Below are positions 1-11,274 of a stretch of DNA of 62,000 nucleotides, piece by piece. Origin of the DNA: Cristatella mucedo (taxonomy: Eukaryota; Bryozoa; Phylactolaemata; Cristatellidae); assembly GCA_009760855.2 (NCBI GenBank), contig WPIO01000156.1:377501-439500 (forward strand), in the 5' to 3' direction. Both the position numbers and the translations under genes were made by a program. Numbering within the stretch: the stretch's first letter is position 1; each line of letters starts with the position of its first letter. Below the pieces are notes generated by a model that did not search any database, was not told the DNA's origin, and worked only from the letters and a program-made list of their open reading frames with translations.

Positions 1-44
1 CCGATGGACCGATGGGTCCCCCGATCCCGACTGAGACGATAGGA

Positions 45-76
<32 letters not shown>

Positions 77-545
77 GACGCTCTAGCGCCGTTCCAGCGG
101 TCAGTAAAAGCACCGAAGGTGGAAGTGCCGACCGCTAGCTTTTCTTGGCGACGGCCGGCGGAGCCGCCGCCGCTGCAGCCCGCCGCTGCCACTGCCACTG
201 CCGCTGTTCCCCCGCCTCCGCCGCCGCTGCTGCGTCCAGTTCGCCGATGAGCAGAGTGAGAGTCTTCGATCGCCTCTTCCCTGAGGGGGGTCAACAGCAC
301 AGCGAGCGTACGCGCTCTGACAATGCCGTCCCCGAAATTCGCGAGAGGAGCTGGAGGGCATGGCGGTACCTCCTCCCGAGTGCATTCGTCCTGAGGCAAC
401 GGAGGACAATCAGCGCGCCAGACCGCAGCAGATGGCGGTCTGTAAGTGGCGAGAAAACTGGTCGGTGCGACTTGTTGACTTGGATCAGGTGCCTGCGAGG
501 CACCATATTATGCATCTCTCGCCTCGTGTAACTCAACGACGCCAC
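1..545. other. CpG-rich segment, no recognisable gene
   Basis: GC- and CpG-rich sequence with a pure CGG run at 46-76. Open frames exist on both strands but they are rich in Ala/Arg/Cys-His strings typical of GC-rich noise, and I recognise no domain. A GATGGCGG motif (core of the YY1 site) lies near 432-440, directly before a splice-donor-like GTAAGTGG, so this could be a promoter and first exon of a plus-strand gene. That is inference only. Confidence 0.35.
46..76. repeat. (CGG)n microsatellite
   Basis: About ten uninterrupted GGC triplets inside the CpG-rich left edge. Confidence 0.95.
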
Positions 546-554
546 TAAGGCTAA

Positions 555-770
555 GGACGTGTTAAGCTTGAGAGTTTCACTCTCGGATCATATAAAGCCT
601 TCCGGTTCGCACACGGTAGCCAACAGACACCATCTGGCGAAACAAAGAGACAGTGAGAAGAAGAGCAGCGGAGTCAGGAGGGAAGTTGAGGAAGCGAGTG
701 GCATGGCAATAGTAGCTCAGAACGGCGGGCAAGGATGTGCCGCGGTTGTGATGAGGTCTCATTGTCTACC
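555..770 (-). mobile_element. LINE-B fragment (3' part), minus strand
   Basis: Similar throughout to the LINE-B copies at 1150-2010 and 30405-30897: the shared stretch includes the 'gtagccaacagac' and 'gtgagaag...gagtcagg' blocks and the following 'agttgag' segment. Older and more diverged than the other copies. It is separated from the next LINE-B copy by the AC-rich microsatellite at 829-1136, which may have expanded between two pieces of one element. Confidence 0.6.
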
Positions 771-828
771 CGGTACCACACACGAGCACACAAGGATGCA
801 TGCACAATTCGAGCACGCGCGCGCGCGT

Positions 829-935
829 GCACACAGACACACACAGACACACACAGACACACACAGACACACACAGACACACACAGACACACACAGACAC
901 ACACAGACACACACAGACACACACAGACACACACA

Positions 936-1004
<69 letters not shown>

Positions 1005-1136
1005 ACACAGACACACACAGACACACACAGACACACACAGACACACACAGACACACACACACACACACACACACAGACACACACACACACACACACACAC
1101 AGACACACACACACACACACACGCACACACACACAC
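829..1136. repeat. (ACACACAG)n / (AC)n compound microsatellite
   Basis: About 300 bp. Octamer units ACACACAG alternate with pure AC dinucleotides: octamers left, pure AC in the middle, octamers right, then degenerate AC. The His/Thr and Cys/Val open frames here are artefacts of the repeat. Alternating purine-pyrimidine sequence of this length can adopt Z-DNA. Confidence 0.97.
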
Positions 1137-1149
1137 GCAAACATGCATA

Positions 1150-2010
1150 CAAATGTAATGTATCCCCGTCTGTCACTTCACAAAGACCCTGTGTGATTTA
1201 CGCAAAAGAGTTTTGTATAGCGCACTCACAGCCTAAGAGGCTTTCTATACGCATTCGGTAGCCAGCAGACTGCCTTTCACGCAACCAAGAGAAAGTGAGA
1301 AGCGTAGCTGAGTCAGGGGGGCAGTTGAAGTAGTGAGTAGCACGAATGTAGCACCTCAGGATGGCTGGAAAGGATATGCCAACGGTCTTTAAGCGGAGGA
1401 GTGGAGCAGCTGATTTATTGTCCATACAGAACCTGAGGGCACGAGGAGGCTGAAACTTTCGCAGCAGTTCAGCTGGGTATGAAGGAGCCGTGCCGTGGCC
1501 GTAGCCTTGTGAATCAGCATAAGAGCTTTGCTCTGTAACCGGTCATCAACCGGCACCCATCTTTTAGCAAAAGAGACACATGACCGAACTCATGGGAAAT
1601 TTAAATTAGCCTTGCAGCCGTATTCATAGCCAGCTGCAGTGGCCAAGTGCCTTTTTTAGGTAGCCCAGCCTAGAAAGAATTGCAATAATATAGCCGAGAC
1701 AGAACTAAGGACCCAGATAAATTCTTTTGCAAGCCACCGCGGAAGACAGCTCCTACTCTTAGATGGAGATCGGAGGTGATGGCTAGCGTTGGAAGCGGTC
1801 TTATTAACGAAGCTTTCAAAATTTAGGTAGCTGTCAAGGAGATACCTAAATTCCGAGCGCCCGGTAATGGTCGCACAACAGCATTACCTTCTCAAAGAGC
1901 AAGGCAATCTAGTCCATCCACTCGCTTGGGTGCCCTACAAGCAGCAGTTCCGTTATATCATCGCGTAGTTTAAGGAAATTTGCCGACGTCCACAATCGAA
2001 CGTCTGCAAG
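1150..2010 (-). mobile_element. LINE-B 3' half, minus strand
   Basis: Reads as a LINE on the minus strand. The 3' end is at about 1150, with a tail containing ATGTAATG-like repeats. A piece of the ORF2 C-terminus follows (LRLKTVG at about 1380-1410). Near 1960-2000 a degraded NFLKL segment, part of the L2/CR1 reverse transcriptase downstream of the YADD box, can be recognised. The frame is broken by many stops. The 3' part is clearly collinear with 30405-30897. Confidence 0.65.
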
Positions 2011-2019
2011 GTAAGCATT

Positions 2020-2043
2020 CACACACACACACACACACACACA
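2020..2043. repeat. short (AC)n
   Basis: Twelve AC units followed by imperfect AC sequence. Confidence 0.9.
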
Positions 2044-2044
2044 A

Positions 2045-3055
2045 GCACTCACACTCCTGGCCCGGGCTATGGGTCTTTCAACCTACTTTCTGGTTACACT
2101 ATTTGCCAGAAGATGATTAATACGAACGAATGCGGATAAAATGCAAACGCGACAGAGTAGTTTGCGGGTTTTATACTGGCAGATTTCAACGGGCCTTTTT
2201 CATTTTAGTGCGCTCGCCAAGTTAGGCTGCGCGCTTCGTCACTTCGTCGCTCTGCGTCACTTCCACTTCCGCTCTCAGCTGAGCTTCTGCACACTGCTCA
2301 CCCCTACTGCTTTTGTACGCCAATCTCGCCCAACTAGTCTCTCTATCGCTATCGATTGACTCTTGCATCCTTGGCGATCTGCAGCTGGCGAGACTCGCTC
2401 GCTAGCTCAGCTGACGGCTCTCACTATCGGCCGGCGATCTCTCTGTCGTCTGCTTTGGTCTCTGGAATCCCTCGTTAAGCTGGCTCAGAGCGAGGCATGG
2501 CCGCCGCGCGACAGGTCAGGCACTTTGGCGACGCCGTCGTGCATAGTTCTCCCGCAGGGCGCGACTCGGCGAATATCTCGAACGCTGGGCAAACACTGGG
2601 CAAGCAAATACCGAGCGAGCGCCCGTCGTTCGCTGTATTTATGACTCGAGTTGCCATCCAATAGCCAAGCGGCAAACCGCCCAGCCACCTCAGCTCGTTC
2701 ACCGCTGCCAGCGAAGCTCATCTCGCCTAGGACTCGAGGTCGTCCGTCGTACGGCCCACACGCCGCGGCTCCCCCAAATTTGATCGTTCCTACAGAGCGA
2801 TCGGTGGCAGTCACTGCCCTTGCGAAACAAGCGCAGCAACTTGGCTAAGGACAAAATTGCCCATAGCTTTAGTGTGCCGTTCTGCCAGGCCGCCGCAGCC
2901 ACCTCCGCTAGAGAATTAAGAATACCTTGTGCGGCGAGCAGCGAAAAATCCCTAAAAAATCCCAGTGGATCACTCTCGTGTTCGCCGCTCTGTTTGATAG
3001 CCGAGGTCCGCCAAAGGAAAGGTATTTGGGTGTGCTGTGCAATACGCTAATCGCA
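2045..3055. other. No recognisable gene; moderately CpG-rich unique sequence
   Basis: Open frames on both strands are short and show no domain. The composition (frequent CG, TCGCT-type words) differs from the flanking LINE remnants, so this may be host intergenic or regulatory sequence. Confidence 0.4.
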
Positions 3056-3182
3056 ACAATATCGCAATATAATAAATAATATAGTAAATAATATAATAAA
3101 ATAAATATAATAAATATAATAAAATAATATAATCACATACTAAATAATATTGCAATATAATAAATAATCGCAATAATAATAA
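3056..3182. repeat. AT-rich (TAATAATA)-type low-complexity tract
   Basis: Imperfect AATAATATAATAAAT repeats, nearly free of G and C. Leu/Tyr/Ile frames here are not coding. Confidence 0.85.
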
Positions 3183-4160
3183 TCATGACATTTGTATGGG
3201 GCAGCATGAGGCTGCTTGAGGGGTATTTAAAGGAAACGAGAAAAAATCAAAATAAGCATGAAGGCATGAACCCAAAAGCAGCATGTCAGTAGACAAAATT
3301 GAAAATGTCCTCGGAATGTAGACGGAAGAAATCCGTGGACGGGGCCGAGTCACAACCGCGGTCGAGGCGTCCAATCGCATGGAAGCTGAGTACGGTAATA
3401 TGTTCGGTGAGTCGAAGGGGGCAGGAGAGAAGGCATTGTCATCCCTTCTCTATGCTCAAGTTCCAAACGCGGCAAAACGATATTTGGCGGAGATCTGGTT
3501 TAATGCTTTCAGACTTTCATGTTCTTTATTTTAGGGTCCACAAAATTCACCTTCTTTGCTGCATCCTCGCGCCCAGCGGTCCGTCCACGAGGCTTCTTTG
3601 AGAGCAACTAAACTAAGACAAATGAACGTCGAACGCTGCACCTCCGTGCGGAGCGTCCGAATTCCGCTGCCCGGCGGTGCTCGGGAAGGATTTCGCTATG
3701 CAGCGATTCAGGAGAGGCAAACAGTGGTGCACTGGTCGCAACAAGGAGCTGCCCAAATAAAATGGTGAACATCGAGGGCAATCTCGCAATGGCCGCCTGT
3801 GCGATTCTCCGCGCATGTAGCACCAGCTCACGGCCTACTACTTGTGGAGCCCGAGTCGCCGTTTTAGCTAGCTTACTGCGGAAGAAGATGTGGGTTGTCC
3901 AGACGTATCAAATGCCCAGACTAACCGACGTAATCTTGAATTAGAAGAAGAATGCGAGAAGACCTGTCGCGTCTCATCCCGTCGACATGCAAAGGCCCGA
4001 GGGACACCTCGTGATTGACAGTCGCGTATGATGGACGAATCAGCGGAGCAAAACGAACTCAAAACATCGAAGCGTAGTGCAAGGCAAAAGGAAAACGTTT
4101 GAACGAGCTGTGGAGGTGCCTCCTACCTCCACCGGTGAGGGCGTGGGGAGTTGATGGTGA
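3183..4160. other. No gene seen
   Basis: Unique-looking sequence with short open frames on both strands. None has a recognisable domain or a convincing splice context. Confidence 0.4.
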
Positions 4161-4165
4161 ATGCT

Positions 4166-4345
4166 TGGTGGGCAGTGATGGCACACTAGGTAAGGCGTTT
4201 GTTCTTCGCGACCGCATCCCGAGTTCGTGCTTGAGGTTCGAATCCTGCGATGGGCGAGCATTTATTGCCGCTACAAACGGTGGTGGCAGCCTTTAAGGCT
4301 CTTCTGCCGCAATACAAAGATAGGCTGTTAAATCAGCCACTATAG
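4166..4345 (+). mobile_element. SINE S1, tRNA-derived
   Basis: Starts with a tRNA-like head: a 'cactaggtaaggcg' A-box region, and a perfect Pol III B box GGTTCGAATCC at 4235-4245. The body contains 'ttattgccgct' and 'ggctcttctg', and the end is the hairpin GGCTG-TTAAAT-CAGCC. Collinear with the copies at 17356 and 37575 (plus) and 43349 (minus). Confidence 0.85.
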
Positions 4346-4349
4346 GTGT

Positions 4350-4904
4350 ATGGAGTCAGGTTATAACACAGGGTTGGCGGAACAGCATTAAACAGGCATT
4401 GCAGTTAATCGTTCGTAGCCAGTCACGAGCTGACATAGCCTATGCATTTACACGTCTGCGATGTAGCTAGCAATCGCTGTCAGCGACAATATTTCGATGG
4501 TGGCTTCCATTACGAGTGCAATAGAAGTGACACCTTCATATTTTTACAATCAATGCAATGTTTCATTAATAGATTAATTTGGAATCCCACTAAGCTGAAA
4601 GAGTGGGCTCAGACACGGCGTGTGCTCAGGCCGTCTAACTACAAGAGAATGCAGTCGTACTTCTTGGTCTGCAAAGTTTAAGTGCCTTTGGGTTTACTGG
4701 CTTACAGGCACTCGAATTATGTGATGCTTCTTCACAGGAATATCGCTCTCTGAATGCTGCCGCCGCCGCCCCCCCCCCGCCGCCGCTCACACAACGGACC
4801 CAGCAACTATCTCTTTCATGCAGCTCTTAGCTTATACATTGCCTTTCCTTTCACTACCTCCATCCTCGCTTTCACTTTCTTCGCTATTGCTTCCACTTCC
4901 ACTA
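4350..4904. other. No gene seen; short C-rich tract
   Basis: No recognisable coding sequence or repeat apart from a short CCG/C-rich patch at 4758-4790. Confidence 0.4.
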
Positions 4905-5060
4905 TCGGGATAAAATGGAAAAACCTTGCGCATGCCTCAGAAATAACAACGCCTAATGCTCAAAATGGTCTCAGCCAGCGTATCTCACGTAGCGTCTGCA
5001 TGCAATCTGTGTGTCCTGCTACAAACTTAGCATTCTCTTACACGATCGTATCAGCTGCAT

Positions 5061-5092
<32 letters not shown>

Positions 5093-5690
5093 ATTTTCAA
5101 GTCTGCCTAGTTTTGGTTGCTCAAAATTTTCGAAAACTCGGGCCAGCTTAGATAAGCCTTTGCCATCTAAGATGACACATGCATTTGTGATATCTCGTCT
5201 CGACTTCTGAAGCTCACTACTCACGAGTCTTTGGCTTGTGCAGTTAGGCTCTTACACTTGGTGCAAAAATACTCTGCAGCAATTCGCATTTGTTGGGAAC
5301 ATTGCAATTGCCTCAGTGCAACGGTTTCTCACCGATCTAGCTCCCCGTAAACAAGCATGTCTACTCAAAGAATTTACCACTCTCGTTGAGTTACCTTCAT
5401 GCTCTTGCTCATGCTTACCTATCTGAACTAGTTCATAATCGGGCTTGGCATCTTCCAATCCGTTCTTCTGAAAAGTCTTTTAGCTGTGCTTCTAATAAGG
5501 CTAACTACATACACGAGAGACCACAAATTCGGTTTGCAAGCTCTAAAAGCCTGAAGGTCACTCTCAAGTGACTTCAAAACTTCTTTTGGCGATATATTCT
5601 TTAAGAAAGCCAAAATTTCAACTGCACCTCATTTCATTTGCTTAGTCTGTTGAATTGGACTTCATGTCCTTATGCGTGCCGATACTGTGA
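4905..5690 (+). mobile_element. LINE-A, old diverged copy, plus strand
   Basis: Weak but collinear similarity to the LINE-A ORF2 C-terminus. 'gctcaaaatgg...cagccagc' at about 4965 matches the segment after the reverse transcriptase; 'tcgtctcgacttctgaagctcac' near 5195 matches the SRLDFCNSLL region; 'ggtgcaaaaatactctgcagc' near 5260 matches LVQNSAA. Many frameshifts, and a (TA)n at 5060-5092 interrupts it. The 3' end is cut by SINE S2 at 5698. Confidence 0.6.
5060..5092. repeat. (TA)n microsatellite
   Basis: Short TA tract with one G, inside an old LINE-A copy. Confidence 0.9.
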
Positions 5691-5697
5691 ACGCTAG

Positions 5698-5832
5698 ACG
5701 TTTTGGTCAACTGATTAAGGTGCTCGCCCCTCCCCCCCCCCGACCAAGATCGTGGGCTCAAGCCTCGTGGCATATGTGAAGCATCTGAATAGAGATTAAG
5801 TTCTCTTAGGGCACACAAGAAATCAATTATAT
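5698..5832 (+). mobile_element. SINE S2, tRNA-derived with LINE-A-like tail
   Basis: tRNA-like head ('ggtcaactgattaaggtgctcgcc', then 'tcgtgggctcaagcc'), followed by a 'gcatatgtgaagc' linker and a tail whose AGAGATTAAGTTCTCT core is the hairpin also found at the LINE-A 3' end. Inserted next to or into an old LINE-A end. Confidence 0.8.
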
Positions 5833-5834
5833 TT

Positions 5835-6745
5835 AGTAATAATACACTCAATAAAACGCCCTCGGAGAACTCAATCTCTTTCTAGGCGCTTCACATTTGC
5901 TGCAAATAGAAACACGATTGAATGGTGAGTGGTATCATGCTTGATGAACAACATTAATAACATGGTTAGGGGTGACATCCGCAGGTCAGCATGCAAGTGT
6001 GGTTAGTGGCAGCATGCACAGTGTCAGCATGCATAAGCACATTAAAGACGAATCACAGGGACCCACTAAATGCTGTCCTAAATAGGTGCGTTTTAAAGTT
6101 CTTTTTAAATGTGGTCAAGTCAGGTGATGGCGTGACGCAATTCAGGAGTGAGTTCCAGGCTTTGGGAGCATACGTACTAAATGCACGGTCTCCAAAGGAT
6201 TTGAGGTTTGTACAAGGTATTGGTAAACTGTTGGCTGCCGAAAAGCGGCTGTACGATGCTTGGCCGGGTGGGGGAGTAGATCTGAGAGATAGGCTGGAGC
6301 CAAAGAACGAAGTGACCTAAAAGTGTGCGGCAAACCTTGAAGTCAATCCGTTGCTTGACTGGTAGCCAGTGCAAGTCGGTGAGAAGGGCTATGATGTGGC
6401 AACTGCACTGCTCACGACAGACAAGCCTAGCTGCGGAATTTTGCCCAAGCTGTAAGCGCCTGATTGCACGTGCTGGTAGGCCAACGATCAGTGAGGTACA
6501 GAAGTCAGGACGGGATATCACAAATGCACGGATCAACCTAGTTGTGGTATCCTTATTTAAACAAGCCCAAATTTTAGAAACGTTACGTAGCTGAAAGTAG
6601 ACAGACTTGACTGTGGAGCTGATATGGTCGTCTAATGAAAGGTCACTTTGGAATATGACACCTAGATTTCGTGCAGATTCAACAAGAGAAATGCTGGCCG
6701 ATTTTGAAGGTTGAACTTTTCAATTACCGAATCACAGTTCCAAAG
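5835..6745 (-). mobile_element. LINE-A 3' end, minus strand
   Basis: 5'-truncated LINE-A copy. The 3' tail at 5835-5900 has TAAT repeats and the terminal hairpin. It is followed by the 3'UTR and the ORF2 C-terminus read leftwards: CRTSRLDFC-like, LQL.QNSAARLVCRE and DLHWLPVKQRIDFKV motifs between about 6540 and 6330. Several frameshifts, so non-functional. Confidence 0.85.
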
Positions 6746-7529
6746 TTGCTATTTTATTTCACTTTCTCGCTGTTGCTTTTACTTCTACTGTCATTACTTC
6801 TAATTTTTGGTCAGTTTCAGCCACCTCATTATCAGCGGAATTGAAAAATTCAGATCATATGTTGCTTGATGCACAGATTAATATTGTTCAATTAATTCGG
6901 AATCGAATGGCATGCTCTCTTGGGTTCGAGAAAAGCTAAATTTGGGCAGCTGGCCATTACTGGCGTTCCTTCCGAGGCGTCTGCAGCCCACGGGCAGCGT
7001 CTCGTTAAGTGCTCTTGTCAGTTCAGCTTCGCCATGCAGCCAATGCCAAGAACGCTCTGGGCCACCTTCAAACTGCTCCTGCAAACACGATTGCAATCAA
7101 ACGCTGATGGCTAACCAGGCTTGCTGCAGCCCTAGAAGCAAGACCAGCTGTACACGGCAGCCACGTGGCCTCTGCTTTTGCAAATGTCCGCTTATTATAG
7201 TACATGGGGGATGTCATACCGAAGTAGTTTGCCTGGGAATGACTTGAATCGTTTCTTCTGACAAAGACGTCGATAGAATTGCGCTCTATCTGTTGAATTT
7301 GTGAGAGACCACACATATTTAGATTTTCTAGTTTTCTAGCCAGGTGCACGTGATCTGACCTAGTGGCTGGCTTTCGGGCGTAGATACAACCTAATGGGAT
7401 ACAACCGTTTGCGATAGAGTTCTTTACCACAATCTTCCTTCACGGAAAACCACTGCTGCTTGGTGGAGAGGTTTTAACATGCACTTCAATGACCCAGCGG
7501 CCTTCAGGTGTACCGTTGCCTTGAACCGT
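6746..7529. other. No recognisable gene
   Basis: Open frames of up to about 120 codons on both strands, none with a recognisable domain. The sequence separates two LINE-A copies. Confidence 0.35.
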
Positions 7530-8928
7530 TGGACGATTTCGGCCTGCTTCTAAGGATAGTAAGTTCCAGTCTGGCTTTAGAAATAATCACTCCACAGAGT
7601 CAGCATTGCTTAGGGTATATAATGACCTACTCAGGAATGCGGAAATAGGTAGAGTGTCTCTGCTTGTTTTGCTCGATCTTTCGGCAGCTTTTGATACTGT
7701 CGATCACAAAGTTCTTCTAGAGCGCCTCTCACCTCGCCTGGGCATCACTGGCACTGCTTTGCAATGGTTCAGGGCGTATCTCAGTGGGAGACTCCAGCGT
7801 ATTGACGTGAATGAACAAAGATCACCCGAGGTACCTCTGAAAATTGGGAGACCTCGGGGCTCTGTGCTAGGTCCGGTTCTTTTCACGGTTTATAGCTCCC
7901 TCTTGCTGATGTGATTGCCAAGCACAATCTAGGCTTTCACTTCTATGCGGATGACACTCAGTTGTACCTTTACTTTGATCCCTCCCAGCCTTCGAGCACC
8001 TCGAGTTCTCTCAACTCACTTGCTGCATGTATTAATGAAATCCACACATGGATAGCAGCAGCATTTCTAAAACTTAATGATGATAAAACTAACTTACTAG
8101 TTATGGGCAAACGCAGTGTGATTCAGAAATTGGAAAGGCTGACGCTCAAAATTGGCTCTGCCAGCATATCTCCTGTTGAATCAGCTCGAACTCTGGGTGT
8201 CATGTTCCGAAGAGACCTCTCGTTAGACGACCACATCAGCTCCACAATCACGTCTGCCTACTTTCAGCTACATAACATTGCTAAAATTCGGGCTTGGTTA
8301 GATAAGGATACCACGTCTAAGTTGGTCCATGCATTAGTGACATCCCGTCTTGACTTTTGTAACTCACTGCTTGCTGGCCTACCGGCATGTGCAATCAGGA
8401 TTGACTTCAAGGTTTTGTCGCTCACTTTGAGGTCCCTTCATTCTATGGCTCCAGCCTATCTCTCAGATATACTACCCCATCAGGCCAAGCATCATACCAC
8501 CCGATTTTCGGAATCCAACAGTCTACAAAAAATACCTCGTACAAACCTCAAATCCTCTGGAGACCGTGCATTTAGTTCGTATGCTCCCAAAGCCTGGAAC
8601 TCCCTCCTGACCTGCGTCAGAACATCCCCTGACCTGACCACATTTAAAAGGAACTTAAAAACACACCTATTTAGGGCAGCATTTAGTGGGCCCCTGTGAT
8701 TCGTCCTTCATGTGCTTATGCGTGCTGACACTGTGCATGCTGCCACTAACCACATTTGCATGATGACCCTGTGCCTGTCACGCTTAATCATGTTATTCAT
8801 GCTGTTTATCAAGCATGATATTACTCACCATTCCATCGCGTTTCCCTTCGCAGTAAATGTGAAGCGCCTAGAAACAGATTGATTTCTCTGAGGGCGCTTT
8901 ATGAAGTGCATTATTATTATTATTAAAG
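7530..8928 (+). pseudogene. LINE-A reverse transcriptase (ORF2), plus strand, truncated and frameshifted
   Basis: The second-longest LINE-A copy. The first frame (7606-7914) contains reverse transcriptase motif A (LLDLSAAFDTVDH; catalytic Asp near 7675) and a motif B region that reads GRPRGSVLGP where the 35275-37330 copy has GVSQG. A frameshift near 7895 moves the reading to 7911-8699, where motif C YADD lies at 7944-7955. The conserved LINE C-terminus follows, with a TGA stop at 8697. A 111-base in-frame deletion near 8398 removes the VQNSAARLVCRE...LPVKQR block. The 3'UTR ends with the shared hairpin and ATT repeats at about 8905-8925. The motifs place it in the L2/CR1 group; the exact clade needs phylogeny. 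Confidence 0.9.
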
Positions 8929-8929
8929 G

Positions 8930-9640
8930 ATGGGAAATGCAGCGCACATTGATGGTTGTATCCTGGATCTCGTGATCGCTAAGGACTTTTGCTAAAGTTC
9001 CCTATTTGCGTGCTCTCCACCATCCATATTAAATTAGTACCTGATCCCTACTGCCGTGAGCGTGCTTTTTATAAGCATGTGCAGCAGTGTCACTTGAAAG
9101 TATTGATTAAGCGAAAGTTTTTCCAAATTCTTCGCTGGCCACGTCTTGCTGACCTGCACCTCGATTCTTTTGAAAGACTGAGCAGTCTTGAACGTGGTTT
9201 ATAGACGAGCGGGACACGCATTTTGTTTTGTTTTAATTTTTAAGGTTAATTCCGACTCTACTACTCGAAGATTCGAAATATCTAGGCTTTTTCGAGCTTG
9301 GACACCAATCTTGCCAGTCAGGTATACCAAAATTTAAAAGAAACGATCTACTTGACTCGTGCGTCAGTGGACTTCCTGACACGAACTGCTAGCCTGAAAA
9401 ATTTCATATGCTTTTTCCGTTTGAAAGATTTCACATAATCGTGCCGACATAACGCCACCTCCGCATGCTGCACAAGTTGAGCCATATAGCCTTATAGCCT
9501 TATTCGAGCATCTCTTTCAAGGAATCTTCCGATGATTCCGATGGTACGGCAATTCAGATAGTTTCAAATAATTCTTCGCCTGCAGACCGTAGCGAATCCA
9601 CTTTAGAAGCCGCTAGTGAAACAGCTTTCCGAATGTGATT
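8930..9640. other. No gene seen
   Basis: AT-richer unique-looking sequence; a 71-codon frame at 8989-9204 has no recognisable feature. Confidence 0.35.
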
Positions 9641-9644
9641 TTTT

Positions 9645-9760
9645 TTAGCATTTCCTTTTGCAGCAAATGTAAAGCGCCTAGAGAAAGAGAGATTGAGTTC
9701 TCTGAGGGCATTTTATCAAGTGCATTATTATTAATATTATTATTATGATTATTATAATTA
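9645..9760 (+). mobile_element. LINE-A tail-only copy, plus strand
   Basis: Only the terminal hairpin (AAAGCGCC / GGGCATTTT, inner AGAGA / TCTCT) and the ATT-rich tail are present, about 100 bases. Confidence 0.75.
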
Positions 9761-10160
9761 GTTATTTTCGCTCCTTGGCGTTCCTAGCGTTCCGAGCTGC
9801 TTGCCTTTCACGCCCCCAGATTGTACGTGGGTGTCGCATTTATACAACAAGCGGAGCGATATTACGCTTCTTACAGCAAGCGGAGCGATCTTCTGCCGCT
9901 GTATAAATGAGGCTTCTGAAGCAACCAAAAAATTACCACTTTGTACTTTTTTATTTCAATAAAAAAAAAAGATTGCCCCAAAGCTACTAAAATAAGCCAT
10001 TTATCGACCAACACTGACCAAGTATGGAGTGAATTCAGTTGTCCTAGCCAATTACCTCGCGTACTCTATTTATCGCCCAGTTTTGTCGAAGATTCTCAAA
10101 AGGTTGTCTTTAAAGAGCTAATGATACAGGCGTCACAAAATTAATTAAAGGATGATTTTT
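9760..10160. other. No gene seen
   Basis: A repeated 'agcggagcgat' word (9850-9890) and an A-run. No coding evidence. Confidence 0.35.
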
Positions 10161-10164
10161 CCAG

Positions 10165-10298
10165 CCTCATTTATATAGGGGCCGGAGAGCCTTAATGGCT
10201 ATCGCCACCAATTATAGTGGGCAATAAAGTGTCGCCCACTGCAGGACTCGAACCCGCCTCTGCGATCTCGAGGTTTGAGCACCTTACCCATGGGTTCA
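10165..10298 (-). mobile_element. SINE S1, minus strand, diverged
   Basis: Reverse complement of the S1 body: 'gagagccttaatggctatcgccacc', then 'cccactgcaggactcgaaccc', which is the B box on the minus strand. The far 3' hairpin is lost. Confidence 0.75.
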
Positions 10299-10395
10299 GA
10301 ATCAGGGAAGAACGCCTTACGATGAACATTTATTTCGGTTTTAATTGACAAAAAATCCACCGAAACGGCTCTCACCCGATGACTTAGGATATCCC

Positions 10396-10507
10396 ATTTT
10401 ACTTACTATTCTATTGCGTATCACTTTGCAGCAAATGTAAAGCGCCTAGAAAGAGATTAAGTTCTCTGAGGGCGCTTTATCAAGTGCAATATTATTATTA
10501 TTATTAT
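10396..10507 (+). mobile_element. LINE-A short tail element, subtype 1
   Basis: About 110 bases, from an 'attttacttac' start through the terminal hairpin to ATT repeats. By eye identical over its length to the minus-strand copy at 41648-41757, including the same 5' end, whereas the other tails differ at many sites. Confidence 0.8.
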
Positions 10508-10639
10508 CCTACGCAGCCCTGGTGTAGGTAGCGCCAGTATCTTGATCCTGCTCAATTGATTGTTGCGACAGCATTATCGATCTCAGGATCCTGAACGAGC
10601 AATCGAGAACGCAAATTGATCTAGCTGCTGAGAATCTAG

Positions 10640-11000
10640 CATGGTTCAAATTCTAAAAGTCCCATCTTTTTCCAGTGTGTCGCTGGGCAGTTGCGTCTCA
10701 TCCAGCGGATCTTTCACCTGTAGAATTTCTCAAAGAGCCGCTGTCCTTCATTGTCGAGCTTCGCGGACGATATATGGATTTCAGAAGAATATATTTAAAG
10801 CCCAATATATCATTGATCCCTGCTATGCTGAAGAAACTCAGCTGTTTTTGTCATTCAAACCCTCCGAATAAGCTCCGGCGATTAATGAACTGATCGCTTG
10901 CCTTTGTAGCATTCAAGGATTTATGTTGGCCAATTTCCATTAACTAAAAGAAAGTGTAAACGGACTTCTCATAGGAAAAATTGAATTGCCAAAGATCTTG
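10640..11000 (+). mobile_element. Old L2-like LINE remnant (different family), plus strand
   Basis: Near 10820-10870 the frame reads YAEETQLFLSFKPSE, a mutated form of the YADDTQLYLSFKP segment typical of L2-type reverse transcriptases. A degraded INELIACL...MLANF segment and a LLIGK-like end follow. It differs from LINE-A (which has YADDTQLYL.FDPSQ), so it is a separate, older family. Confidence 0.6.
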
Positions 11001-11102
11001 TAAGATCCTTTTTTATTTATAGGCTAGAACATTTTAACTCCGTGAAGGTGAAGCTGCCGTAAAAGTTATCACGCCTTCTTACATGGTGATGAGTATGGCT
11101 TA

Positions 11103-11185
11103 ATAATAATAATAATAATAATAATACATTTGATCTAGTGCCCTCAGAGAACTCAATCTTTTCTGAGCACTGTAAATTTGCTCGT
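11103..11185 (-). mobile_element. LINE-A tail-only copy, minus strand
   Basis: (AAT)n followed by the reverse complement of the terminal hairpin and 'gtaaatttgct'. No body sequence. Confidence 0.7.
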
Positions 11186-11274
11186 TGGAGATCTTTAAAC
11201 CAAAAGTCACGTGTCTACTTTGCTTAATGAGCCACGATAGCTTTCGATTGATTTATGTGTACAGATCAAAACTC

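Noticed and set aside
829-1136. Long His-Thr and Cys-Val open frames
   Set aside because: They are translations of the AC microsatellite and exist in several frames on both strands.
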